A DNA stretch of 64,000 nt from Astropecten irregularis (lineage: Eukaryota > Echinodermata > Asteroidea > Paxillosida > Astropectinidae): assembly GCA_963971285.1 (NCBI GenBank), contig OZ020253.1, positions 2,542,001 through 2,606,000 on the forward strand, written 5' to 3'. The position numbers and the translations under genes are program-made. Positions 24,661-35,300 of the stretch are shown piece after piece (the first letter of the stretch is position 1; each line of letters begins with the position of its first letter). Below the pieces are notes generated by a model that worked only from the letters and a program-made list of their open reading frames with translations, had not been told where the DNA came from and did no database searches.

Positions 24661-25175
24661 GCAACTACTGGGGGAACTACTGGGGGAACTACTGAATACT
24701 GGGGGAACTACTGGGGGAACTACCGGGGGGCACTACTCCATACTGGGGGAACTACTGGGGGAACTACCGGGGCACTACCGGGGGAACTACTGGGGGAACT
24801 ACCAGGGGGCACTACTCCATACTTGGGGAACTACTGGGGGTACTACCGGGGGCACTACCGGGGGCACTACTGGGGGAACTACTGGGGGCACTACCGGGGG
24901 CACTACCGGGGGAACTACCGGGGGCACTACCGGGGAAACTACTGGGGGAACTACTGGGGGAACTACTGGGGGGCACTACTCCATACTGGGAGAACTACTG
25001 GGGGAACTACCTGGGGGCACTACTCCATTCTGGGGGAACTACCGGGGGGCACTACTCAATACTGGGGGAACTACTGCTGGGCACTACTTCATACTGGGGG
25101 AACTACCGGGGGGCACTACTCCATACTGGGGGAACTACCGGGGGCACTACTCCATACTGGGGGAACTACTAGGGG
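24661..25175 (+). repeat. 12-bp G-rich minisatellite
   Basis: Unit gggggaactact, with gggggcactacc variants and a longer marker ggcactactccatactg recurring about seven times. Runs of five G are separated by seven bases over about 500 bp, all on the plus strand. Confidence 0.95.
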
Positions 25176-25215
25176 GCATATACGTATGAAGCTTGTATGT
25201 GATTGATGATAGATA
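25176..25215 (+). repeat. Lone 35-bp satellite unit right of the G-rich block
   Basis: atacgtatgaagcttgtatg then tgattgatgatagatac: one intact unit, 750 bases beyond the end of the main array. The sequence 24431-24660 and the G-rich block therefore lie inside the former array edge. Confidence 0.85.
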
Positions 25216-25357
25216 CAAAGGGTGCACAAAAAGTAACTTTAGTTGATTTTGACGTCCGACCCCTCTAAACCTAATCGGTTTGGGGTGATATGGGTAGTAT
25301 GAGTGTTTAGGGCACACCTTAAGCTTCATTTTGATGCCCCACTTGATGCCAAAGACC

Positions 25358-25571
25358 CAACACAGTTCAATGCACACATCATTGTTTGTCAAAAGGTACA
25401 AAACCAAAAGTTGCACTTTTAGGTATACAGGTTGAACTTACCATGCGCTATATTGCATAGGGCGATATTGTTTGGGTCAACAATGAGTTACGCACAGCTA
25501 CACACTGTATACCTAAAAGTTTGGTTTTGTACCTTTTGACAAACAATGATGTGTGCATTGAACTGTGTTCA
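25358..25571. repeat. Inverted repeat with ~65-bp arms
   Basis: Left arm 25358-25427 (acagttcaatgcacacatca, ttgtttgtcaaaaggtac, aggtatac) is mirrored at 25506-25571 (gtatacctaaaag, gtaccttttgacaaacaa, tgtgtgcattgaactgtgt). The loop of about 80 bases has no coding potential. Possibly a fold-back element. Confidence 0.85.
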
Positions 25572-25734
25572 ATACGTATTAGGAATACGTATTAGGCCAG
25601 GCACAGTCTATTTTTCCAGACTCAACTATTCATAAGCATGTAATTTCTATACGCTAGATTTGATTCATTGTTAGAATGCTCATCAGATCCACAAACTTTA
25701 ACTGATGTCGAGTTCCGAGTATTTTGTAGCCCGA

Positions 25735-25860
25735 GTACAAGTACCAAAGGACGAGTGCGAGTATTTGGACGTTCAATGCAAGTACGAGTACGAGTACGAG
25801 TACGAGGAAAACAGTACTCGAGTAGTACTCGAGTGCGAGTACCGAGTACGAGTACTACAA
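25735..25860 (+). repeat. Degenerate (gagtac)n run
   Basis: cgagtacgagtacgagtacg and neighbouring gagtac / gagtgc units. Confidence 0.75.
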
Positions 25861-25864
25861 CACT

Positions 25865-26222
25865 GGTACATATACGTAAAGGCCTCTCTTAAACATAGTC
25901 TTGGGAGTCGGGTAAAATCCCCCCCCCGAAAACGGGGGGAAACACACTGCGCATGCGTTACTTTTGAATCAGGCTGAGCTTATTAACATACACATGTACA
26001 TGTCCGTGCATGCAGGCCTACGCAGCCTGTGCAGGTAATCGTACATATTCAACAGTTGTCACAGAGACGACGTAGCGCGTTACATAACAAGGTGCGCACG
26101 CAACTCACGCCCCTTACACGACTGTTTTACACAGGTCTATACGTACATACGTACGTGTGTGCGGGTCAATGCGGGGAATCGGTTCGTACGTTGAGTAATA
26201 ACATAGTCGTTAACCAAGACTA
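25865..26222. mobile_element. Long-TIR element, copy 2 (left end lost)
   Basis: Matches 1806-2172 over its length (cttgggagtcgggtaaaatc, acactgcgcatgcgttactt, caaggtgcgcacgcaactca, tgagtaataacatagtcgtt). The left ~70 bases of the first copy are missing. Confidence 0.8.
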
Positions 26223-26406
26223 GGTGTGACGCTGTTTGGTAAGTCTAAACGATACTTTAATTATATACGGATTCGCCAAGAGTTTCAAGTGATACTATTG
26301 GTATAGTGGAAGTGCGTTTTTGTTTACTAGTTCCCTCCAAAGATGTTTACAGCATTATAAAAGTATATTAATGTCAAATATTATTGAAAAGTGAACAAAT
26401 AAAAAT

Positions 26407-26800
26407 TGACTGGAGCGGGATTTGAACCGGCGACCTCCCAAATACCGTACAGGCGCTCTACCAACTGAACTATCCAGCCATATGTTGGTGGTGTCCCTAA
26501 TAGTCAATTATCTTTGTTCGTTTGGCAGTCAGAAGCCATGAAACCACGCACACACCGCCATACCCCAAGGATCATTTCACTGATACGCGTAGCAATGCTG
26601 CAACCTGGGAATGGTATATGGGGGATCACTCAAAGAGGATACGGCTTTGGCAGTCAGTATTAGCCATGTGGCTTCTGACTGCCAAATGAACAAGGATGAT
26701 TGACTATTGGGGTCACCACCAATTTAGGGCTGGATGGCTCAGTTGGTAGAGCGCCTGTACGGTATTCGGGAGGTCGCCGGTTCGAATCCCGCTCCAGTCA
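26407..26800. mobile_element. 393-bp palindromic element with a tRNA-like sequence at each end
   Basis: 26407-26479 is a 73-base tRNA-like sequence on the minus strand, 26728-26800 a 73-base one on the plus strand. The next segments (ttggcagtcagaagccatg / atggcttctgactgccaaat) are also inverted. Centre about 26590. The right unit folds with a 7-bp acceptor stem (ggctgga / tccagtc), D-arm gctcagttggtagagc and B box ggttcgaatcc; the anticodon stem has a mismatch and position 33 is C. Confidence 0.85.
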
Positions 26801-28075
26801 TGCCCACAATGCAACCTCATTGGCTGATGGGCATCTCATGACATGACATTCTGAAAAAAAAAAACACAGATAGAACTGCAATTATTTTGGGTTAGACCTT
26901 GCATTTAAACACAGGTTGAGATTTATTACAATATATAGCACAGGCCAAAATATAAACGTTTGCATGTCTTGACCAAAAACAAAATAATAATAATAATAAT
27001 TTGAACAATAGGTTCTAATATGCTTCAATAGTCATATCTGTGGAAGCATTTAATTCATTTAAAACAGATTTGTTTTGAAATTATGACAGCAATATACAAA
27101 ATATAATTCCCTCTCCATATTAATACAGTTTTGTAATATGTATCAATAATATTACTATAATAGTAATAATGATAATAATGATAAACAAAATTAACTTGTT
27201 TGTTTTTTTAAATATCAGTGTTTGCAATATAATGATCACATATAGCAGCAGACTTTGTGATAATGCCAAGCCGTATACCAGCCAAAAATGTTATAGTACA
27301 AGTAAATATATATAATCCCGGTGGGTTACCAGTGACGCTTTAACTTCGCCTACACAGTGATATCATAGCAAACTACTACAATATCTGTTAAAAATTAAAA
27401 ACTAAAGATTTGTAGAAATACTCCAAGGTATTTCTGGAACAAATTCATGTTTTTTGGGGTTTTTTTTCGAGGGTATGGCAAGTGACTTAAAATCTACAGC
27501 TTGACTTTATTTACAACTTGAAAAGTGATAATTGTGCCAAAAAAATAAATATATAATTGCTAAAGTAGTCTAATATATCACAAAAAAAACCAACAAATCA
27601 TGAATCATCCATTGAATTGGTGTTAGTGCAGTTTTACTTATTGGAATCTATACAAAATTTTTACATATCTAGTCTTTATCACAACCAAACTTAATTATTT
27701 TCTTAAAAGCCTATTTCTAAGCCATTAATGCCCGAAGCAAACATACAAATCGTGCATTGTGTGAACGAATACTTTAACTGTAGGCAAATCAGCACCATTG
27801 TTAAAAATCACTTGTGAATTTGATTTAAAAAAAAAGCCTATAGGATTCTGTATACAAAAGCAAAAAACACATAATTATTTAGCTAATGCATGTGCGGTAA
27901 TTAACTAACCAAGGAAAGTTACAAATCCGTGCAAGGGTCTTGGCTAAAAATCTTTAAACAGCGCCATCGTTAAAATTCAGTTTGTGCCGTGCTGCGTGCG
28001 TAATGTGCATAGGCAATATTTAACGTCACCAAACAAAGTGATAGGGTGCCGAAATGGAGAGGAAAAACCCAAATA
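26801..28075. other. AT-rich intergenic stretch
   Basis: Simple runs (ataataat at 26985) and no recognised gene or element. Confidence 0.5.
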
Positions 28076-28712
28076 AAAACAAAACCAAGGCAATGACCAG
28101 GGGCACCAAGGCAATGACCAGGGACACCAAGGCAATGACCAGGGACACCAAGGCAATGACCAGGGGCACCAAGGCAATGACCAGGGGCACCAAGGCAATG
28201 ACCAGGGGCACCAAGGCAATGACCAGGGGCACCAAGGCAATGACCAGGGGCACCAAGGCAATGACCAGGGGCACCAAGACAATGACCAGAGGCAGCAAGG
28301 CAATGACCAGGGGTACCAAGGCAATGACCAGGGGCACTGAGGCAATGACTAGGGGCACCAAGGCAATGACCAGGGAAATCACGGCAATGACCAGCGGCAC
28401 CAAGGCAATGACCAGGGGCACTGAGCCAATGACCAGGGGCACTATCTAAGGCAATGACTAGGGGCACCAAGGCAATGACCAGGGGCACCAAGGAAATGAC
28501 CAGAGGCACCGAGGCAATGACCAGGGGCACCAATGCAATGACCAGGGGCACCAGGGCAATGACCAGGGGCACCAAGGCAATGACCAGGGGCACCAAGGCA
28601 ATGACCAGGGGCACTGAGGCAATGACCAGGGGCAACAAGGCAATGACCAGGAGCACCAAGGCAATGACCAGGGGCACCAAAGCAATGACCAGGGGCACCA
28701 AGGCAATGGCCC
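28076..28712 (+). repeat. 21-bp minisatellite, about 30 units
   Basis: Unit ggcaatgaccaggggcacc plus aa (21 bases). Since 21 is a multiple of three, several frames are open on both strands (for example MTRGTKA, ALVPLVI). Confidence 0.96.
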
Positions 28713-29794
28713 AAGAAGCGGCATGTTATATCTCCCAAAGATCACTTAAGCTAAATAGTGCAATTCTTTTTCTAGAAAGCATCATTGTAACATTCAGCAA
28801 CAGTCTACATTCAAATGTGCGCATTATAAATCATTCAATAAACAACAACTTTTTGCATACCATTTTTTGACGACTAAACGCCAAAAATGAAACAAAAAAT
28901 AAATTCAAAAGGCAGCTAAGAAGTACATAACAACCTCTACATTTCTTGCATTATTGGTTATAGCACAATGTATTGTATTTCTGGCCTTTGTCTTCATTTA
29001 AAACAAAGTGGAATTTCACTAAGCATGTTAAAAATAAGAAAACTGGAATTTCCTTCAGGTCCCATATTACATTGATTCATGTTAAAAAAAAGCACCATTT
29101 ATATTTGTTCTAAAACAGCGGGACTCACACTTCACAAGCCACGCCCTTTTTCATGCCTATCAACCACGCCCCTACTAAACACCCCCACCTCCTAAAATTT
29201 AATTTACTTACACTGATCTCAATATACATACATTGATATTTGCGCTCATTGCAAATTCAGTAATCGTTTTAAATCCATTTTTTTTTCTCAATGAAACGTC
29301 TTTACGGTTTCTTTATGAGCTGTCGATTAAAACAAAATCACAAAACTTAAGTGCTGGTAATTCGGCGTTTTCGTTTTTCTGCAACTTGTTTCTCATAAAT
29401 ACTGTTAATATTAAAAGAGTCCAATGCATTGGATTATATATATATATAAATATGCTTGCATGTATTCAACACAAAGCCCTGTGAACAATACTGATTTAAT
29501 ATATATATATATGTATATATATATATACTGTACACACTATATAACATTACCTGTTTGACATTAAGAACATAATTCGCATACCCTATTTAAGCAATACTAG
29601 TATTGAGCAATTTGTGGTAAGCGTAAATGGCTGCACAATAAGCCACATTCATCCTTACCCAAAATTGTTTTAGCTGCCCCCCCCCTAAAAAAAACAACTT
29701 GAAAATAAGAAGAAAATAACCACTGCCTTTCAAGGCTGCTCTGATCATACAAAGCTAACAAAATAAAATACTTGAAAAGTGAACAAAGAAAAAT
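28713..29794. other. AT-rich, no gene seen
   Basis: Includes (ta)n runs at about 29432-29448 and 29500-29526. Nothing else recognised. Confidence 0.5.
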
Positions 29795-29990
29795 TGACTG
29801 GAGCGGGATTCGAACCAGTGACTTCCTGAATACTGTACAGACGCTCTACCAACTGAGCTATCCAGCCCTACGTTGGTGGTGACCCCAATAGTCAACTATC
29901 TTTGTTCGTTTGGCAGTCAGAAGCCATGAAACCACACACACACCGCCTATTCAGTCAGTTTCCCTTGTGGTTATTCAATGAAATAAAATA
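29795..29990 (-). mobile_element. tRNA-like SINE (family 1)
   Basis: tRNA-like sequence on minus at 29795-29867, then the conserved flank ttggtggtgaccccaatag, ttggcagtcagaagccatg, and 29957-29976 gtcagtttcccttgtggtta. Same layout as one arm of the palindrome at 26407-26800. Confidence 0.8.
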
Positions 29991-30011
29991 CTGATTATAA
30001 TGGTAGAAAGA

Positions 30012-30383
30012 AAAAGGTAGTTTCATACTTTGGTAAAGTTGATAGAACAGCTGCGGTCTGTTCATAATTTGATTTGTCATGAAATAAAAACAAACCTGTG
30101 AAATTTTCAGCTCAATTGATCATTGGAAACAGTAGGAAACAGAAAAAAAACATTGGAATTGTTACGGGAAATTGTAAGGTAATTGTACGTGTAAGGTTTT
30201 GATCTCGGAGATCAAAACTGTTTTGGTCTTTTGTTTGACTCATTTCTGGATAAATACGCATTTCAGGCAAGAGAATTTTAACGGTATGTTCGTACCAGGT
30301 TCATCTTCATACCCTGTAAGTTATACGTATATCTGTGAACATTTCTGTTTTGGTTTTCTACCAAAGTATGATACTACCTTTAT
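30012..30383. mobile_element. MITE-A, complete copy
   Basis: Ends aaggtagtttcatactttgg and ccaaagtatgatactacctt are inverted. Inner part includes ataaatacgcatttcaggc and accctgtaagttatacg. Confidence 0.85.
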
Positions 30384-30990
30384 CTCGGCATAATTACCCT
30401 TCTTTCATCAAACCCAAAACTGCATTCTCATGACCACAGCAGGGTTTATACTAAAAAGTATTCAACTGTTCCTTCGATACTGCTCCCAATATCTATATCC
30501 ATCTACTCGTTAAAAATATCGGCATAAACTAAAAACATGATGTACATTTACAAAAAACCAAAAAGCAAGTAAATCTTGTAAACAATAAAGCTTTTTAAAT
30601 TAACATGGACGGTAAATAGATTATAAGCTTCTTGTTGTTGTTTTTTTACAAAGAAAAATAACACAAACTCAGTTCATTTAAGCCAAGTTATCCCGCTATA
30701 AATAAATACAAAAATATCCACAAATTGTAATACCTATCTTTTGCTATACAACCTTTTCCCTTGCAATTCAAACGGTTTTTCTACAATTTCTCTCAAATTT
30801 GGAAGTTTCCTAACTTGGAAACGTTACATTCCAGGCAAAAGTGTAGGAAGCAAATATAAACTGTTTTAAATAAAAAAAAATTGAACACCCCAAAAATTTG
30901 AATGAACAAGGTTTCAACCAAGCTTCAACACGATTCCTTTCCACAAACAAAGTCAAATTTGAACAAAATCCGGAGTTAAGTTGATAAGAC
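30384..30990. other. AT-rich, no gene seen
   Basis: Nothing recognisable. Confidence 0.4.
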
Positions 30991-31134
30991 TAGGGGTCTA
31001 TTTCACCAAACTCATCGTAACTTACTATCAATCGTAGGACTTATGATGCATTGCAGCCCTTTGTAGGATACAATGTGTTATCCTTCGTAACTCGAGTTAC
31101 GATCAATCGTAGGGCTTCATGAAATCGTCCCCTG
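30991..31134. mobile_element. MITE-B copy
   Basis: Starts ggtctatttcaccaaactc, ends gggcttcatgaaatcgtcc. Inner cttactatcaatcgtaggac and cgtaactcgagttacgatc. Confidence 0.8.
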
Positions 31135-32288
31135 GGTCTTATCTAAAGTAAAAATCTCATTGGATGTTGTTGCGGCCTTTGAAGAAGTTTACAACCAAAC
31201 ACGATTCTGTAAGCTCATTCATGGTTTAAATTTGTTTTTTTTTGGCCAGTCAATTTGCAAGAGATTCCTTGATTTCCTCTTGAATATGACAAGATAATCT
31301 AGCATCTATAGTGACCAGTTAGGGCAATTTTCTTTGTGAGGTGCCTCCTACATTATGCCTTACACAAACTGCTTGAATGTCAGTTTTGAGCCTAAAGAGA
31401 TGTCTCATGCCAGGTGCAAGTATTGAGGGGTTCTCCAGGAAAAATGAGGTTCCATGGTCAAGGAGAACCTCGTGAAATACTGTGGCGGTGCGCGACCACG
31501 ACCTCCTTGCAAGAGGCGCCTCAGATGAGGTGCATTAAATGAGGCACAACAACTGAGATGGTGAAACTCCTCTAGAGCAAGTGAGGTGTTGATGACAAGG
31601 AGCCTCTCTAGAGAAATTGCAGCAGTGACCACCTACTCTCAAATGGCACTACGTTTGAGAGGCACACTTCAAAATGAGGTAAGGCGCCTTCCTTTGAGAA
31701 ACCTCTTCGTGGACTAGCGAGTAGTGCATCATTCAAATCCATTCCTTTCCGTTAATATGCAAGGACTCCTCCTTGAGAAAGTTCCTTAACTTATCAGGAA
31801 TCGGAGCAAGAATGTCGCGGAGGATCAGATAGAGATCTGAGACAGGCAGTCATCCTTGAAGGACCTGGATCCTTCAGTGATTCTCTCTCAGAAGTGCCTC
31901 CTCAGAAAGTGGTCGTGCCTGGCAAAACATTGAGCGCCTCCGGCTGTACTGCTGCCTCGCTACAAACATTTTTTTCTTTAAATTCCAAGCAAGGCAAATT
32001 TTAGCCTTTGAGAAAGATCCTGCTAGGATCAAAACGCGTCGGGTCCTCCAAACTCCAAGCAAGTAAAAATCAGAATGGCTCGCTGATCGGAGATTTTGTT
32101 GAGCTGCCTTTGAATAAATCATGAAGCCACGCAGATGCACAACCTCTTCAAGACGGACAGAGTCCGTAAGGCTCCACTAGCCTCTCTCTCTCCTCTCAAA
32201 TCTAAATTGATCCAGCGAGCATGAAACAATCCACGACGTCCTTTATATTTGAGATCTTTTGAGGAGGGCAATGATCTTCGTCCGTCAT
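31135..32288 (-). other. 3' flank / possible 3' UTR of the ADAMTS gene
   Basis: Many short gaggNgcctc-type motifs (31337, 31505-31530, 31660-31700) but no ordered repeat. At 31985-32055 a dispersed motif (ctttgagaaagatcctgcta) also found at 35885, 45375, 52735 and in the 55-kb tandem block. No polyadenylation signal is assigned. Confidence 0.4.
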
Positions 32289-32398
32289 CTACTGATCTTG
32301 ACAACTCTGACAGCACATCTTGCGGAAGTACTCATTGTTGCAGAACTTATACTTGACCACTAGAGGGCAGTATTGGACAGACGTGGCGTCTTGGCAAT
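32289..32398 (-). CDS. ADAMTS exon p: PLAC domain and stop
   Basis: A 110-base terminal exon with acceptor cgccctcacag. It encodes [20 protein letters not shown], then CQSCQDQ and the stop TAG. The six-Cys PLAC pattern matches the ADAMTS10 end. I saw no clear polyadenylation signal on this strand just downstream. Confidence 0.95.
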
Positions 32399-35300
32399 CT
32401 GTGAGGGCGAAGATAAATGCAAGAATTATGAAAAAAATATGGTTTAAAGGTACAGTACAGGATTGGTAACAAACCAAAAGCTAAATCTTCACCAAGCCTT
32501 GAATTTAACGGAGGCCACAGAGGCCATGGCCTTCGTTGCCCTGGTTCTTGGCCTTCGTGCCCCCTTCAAATGTTTCCATAGACATTATGATTTTCCAATG
32601 GGAGTGCCCCTTGCAATGGAAAAGTGGCCTTGCCCCTTTCAGAACTTCAAGTCCTACTTCACAGATTTACCCATAACTTACAGGGTATAAAGATGGACAT
32701 GATAGACACCCCCTGCTAAAATATTTCTTCCTGAGATGCTCTATTTGTTTAGCGAGCCTCATCGGTAGTATGTGACAGGGCCTGTGTTACAGCACTCCTC
32801 TGAAGGTAGAACGACCAATTCAAATCTAGGATTCCAAAACCACAGACTTTCTTTACTGCATTTTTTATATCAACCTGTCGGCCAATTTTTGTTTTTTGAG
32901 AGAGACCTACCTTCGTCCTCTGTGGGTATGGATATGCAGGCGCTTTCACACTGTTGCTGGGCGTTGGGCTTGAGGGAGCGCTTGCAGAAGGCTGAGTTGA
33001 GGGGCACGTTGTTGTAGGAGACGCATCGTACCTGTCGCTGCTGCTGGCCTCGACCACATCGGGCATTGCACTGTTGGCCAAAGTGAAAAGTAGAGGAAGA
33101 ATTTGAATAAAGAACTCCTTTGTGATGATACCAGGGGTCAAATTCACCAAACTCATTGTAACATTGATACTATAAATCGTAGGACTAATAATGCATTGCA
33201 ACCCTACGTAGGATACATTGGGTTATCCTTCGTAACTCGAGTTACGATCGATCAGAGGGCTTTGTGAAATCGACCCCAGGGCACATATAGCGCAATTCCA
33301 CAGCAATGATCGGTGGGACTCTAAACCTTTAATTACCCCTACTCATTGGGCCCTAAAGACATTCCTTGCTAGACCATCTCAGCTCCCTGGGGATATACAA
33401 CCCTAGATGCCGCAATTCTCAGCACAAAACACAACCACCACAGATACCCAAAATGGGGGGCATAGGTGGCAAGTGCGCTAGGCGATCGCCTCTCACCAAT
33501 GTGGCCCGGGTTCGAACCCGGCTTGGGTCATATGTGAGTAGAGTTGGGCGTTGGTTCTCTCCTATGCTACGAGGGTTTTTCTCCAGTTTTCTTCCCTCCA
33601 CAAAAATCAAATACTTTCGATCTCAGGCTGTGCTCCGTGATCATGTACAGGTTGATGTGGCTGGCAGCCAAGGGCGCCCATGAATATCTGAAACTCGATC
33701 ATGTTGTAGCATTTTGCAATTCAGCACCCCAGCTGCCAATAAGGATGATTAGCCTCCCTAATTACCGGTATTATTTTTATAAACTCGTGGATGGAAAGAG
33801 GCAATTACTGACATTGCTCAAGGACTCAAGCATCATAATCCCAGGCTGGATTCGAACCCAGAACCTAAGGAGCTCACCACAGGGTCTTGAGTGATCAATG
33901 CATCATATCACCCAGCCCTGGCACTGTAAAATTAAGTCTTGGCTAAAATCCCAAACCTGTTGAGATTTGCGATAGACTTACCTCGCTCCACTCTCCAGTG
34001 ACCCATCGGGGCGGCGGGCAGCCGGCCGTCTGGCACTCTCTGATCGCTGAGGGACGGGTCGCCCAGTTACACATGTTGGGGTAGGGTTCTCCATTGCTGG
34101 TCATGCAGGTTACCCGCCTAGTCTGGTGACCCTGGCCACAGCTTGGCATGCACTGTTAAAAAAGCACCAGAAAGTCAGGGGTTAAGACAAAACTGTCGAA
34201 TACAGTGCATTTCAAAGCCCAAGGAAATCTTGATTTAATTTGCAACGTTATCAGGGCTGTGCACGTACGGCAATACTATGCTAACTTGGTAATCTGGTAA
34301 TATCATGGTAGTATTAATTTGAAATGCTCTTTTTAGTCAACTAAATCACGCACTTACAATTACCGGGTATTATTATCTCTTGTCATCGGGCCCTATTAAC
34401 ATTCCTGAAACCATCTCAACTCCCTGGGGAGTATACAGCCATCCCCCTTGCTGCCTGCAAAGCGCACAAGGGCTAATCAAGCACACATAGCCATACCAGG
34501 GAAAATAATATGTGCGCCACGAGTGTCTTGGACAGATGTGTGCTCGGAATAAATTCCGAATTATTCTTCTTATTATTATCACTACCCTTACAGGTGCCCA
34601 TTTACACCTGGGTGAAGAGGAGCAATATGTGACATAGCGTCTTGTGACAATATATGACAATGTGTCAGTTGCGCAATCAAGTTGAAGACCCGGCTCCAAA
34701 GTCTCCCATTTTCTTTGAAAAGCAAGGAATATACACAGACTTTTTTCTGGTGAAATTAACTCGGGCCATGATGTGTCAACAATGAGACGTTGTTAATACC
34801 GTACCTGTGACCAGGGTTCAGCAACCCACTGTGGTGGACACTCCTGAGTGCTGCATGCCATACGGTCAATGGGCTTGCGTTTGGTGCACTGAGCTTCATC
34901 CACTACTTCCTCCTCGACCTGGGTGACCCTGGTCATACACAGCACAGTCCTGGTCTTCTGACCACCGCCGCATGTCTTGCTGCACTCTGACCACGTGCCC
35001 TCTGACCAACTGCAGAGACGGAGGAAATGGAAAGAATTAATAGTGAAACAGGTTTATAATGGGGAGTCAGGTTGGCGTAGCGGTTCTTTCCTCGCCTTTC
35101 ACCTCTGTGGACTGGGTTCAAGTCCGGCTCGGTCCACAAATGGATTGGCTTTTCAATCCCTATACCTGATTCTGTGGGTTTTACCCAGAATATTACTCTG
35201 GGATTTTCCTCCCATCTCTAAAACTGTATCTTCTTCTCATCATCTTTCCATAAAAGGTTTCATCAGGCTTTCGAGCTACAGTGACTAGGGTGCTTTTGAG

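Noticed and set aside
24617-25206. Gly/Thr-rich ORFs (GGTTGGTT..., YWGNYRGHY)
   Set aside because: Product of the 12-bp G-rich minisatellite.
26728-26800. Functional tRNA gene
   Set aside because: Clover-leaf is recognisable with good A and B boxes, but position 33 is not T, the anticodon stem has a mismatch, and the unit recurs as part of a mobile element.
27970-28870. ORFs WCPWSLP, ALVPLVI, GAPGHCL and MTRGTKA
   Set aside because: Different frames of the 21-bp array.
32749-33201. 150-codon minus-strand frame over ADAMTS exon o
   Set aside because: The TSP1 cysteines are in another frame with proper splice sites; this frame has no family match.
33366-33894. Plus-strand ORFs of 105 and 116 codons
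   Set aside because: They run through SINE families 2 and 4; the same peptides appear inverted at 39.6 kb.
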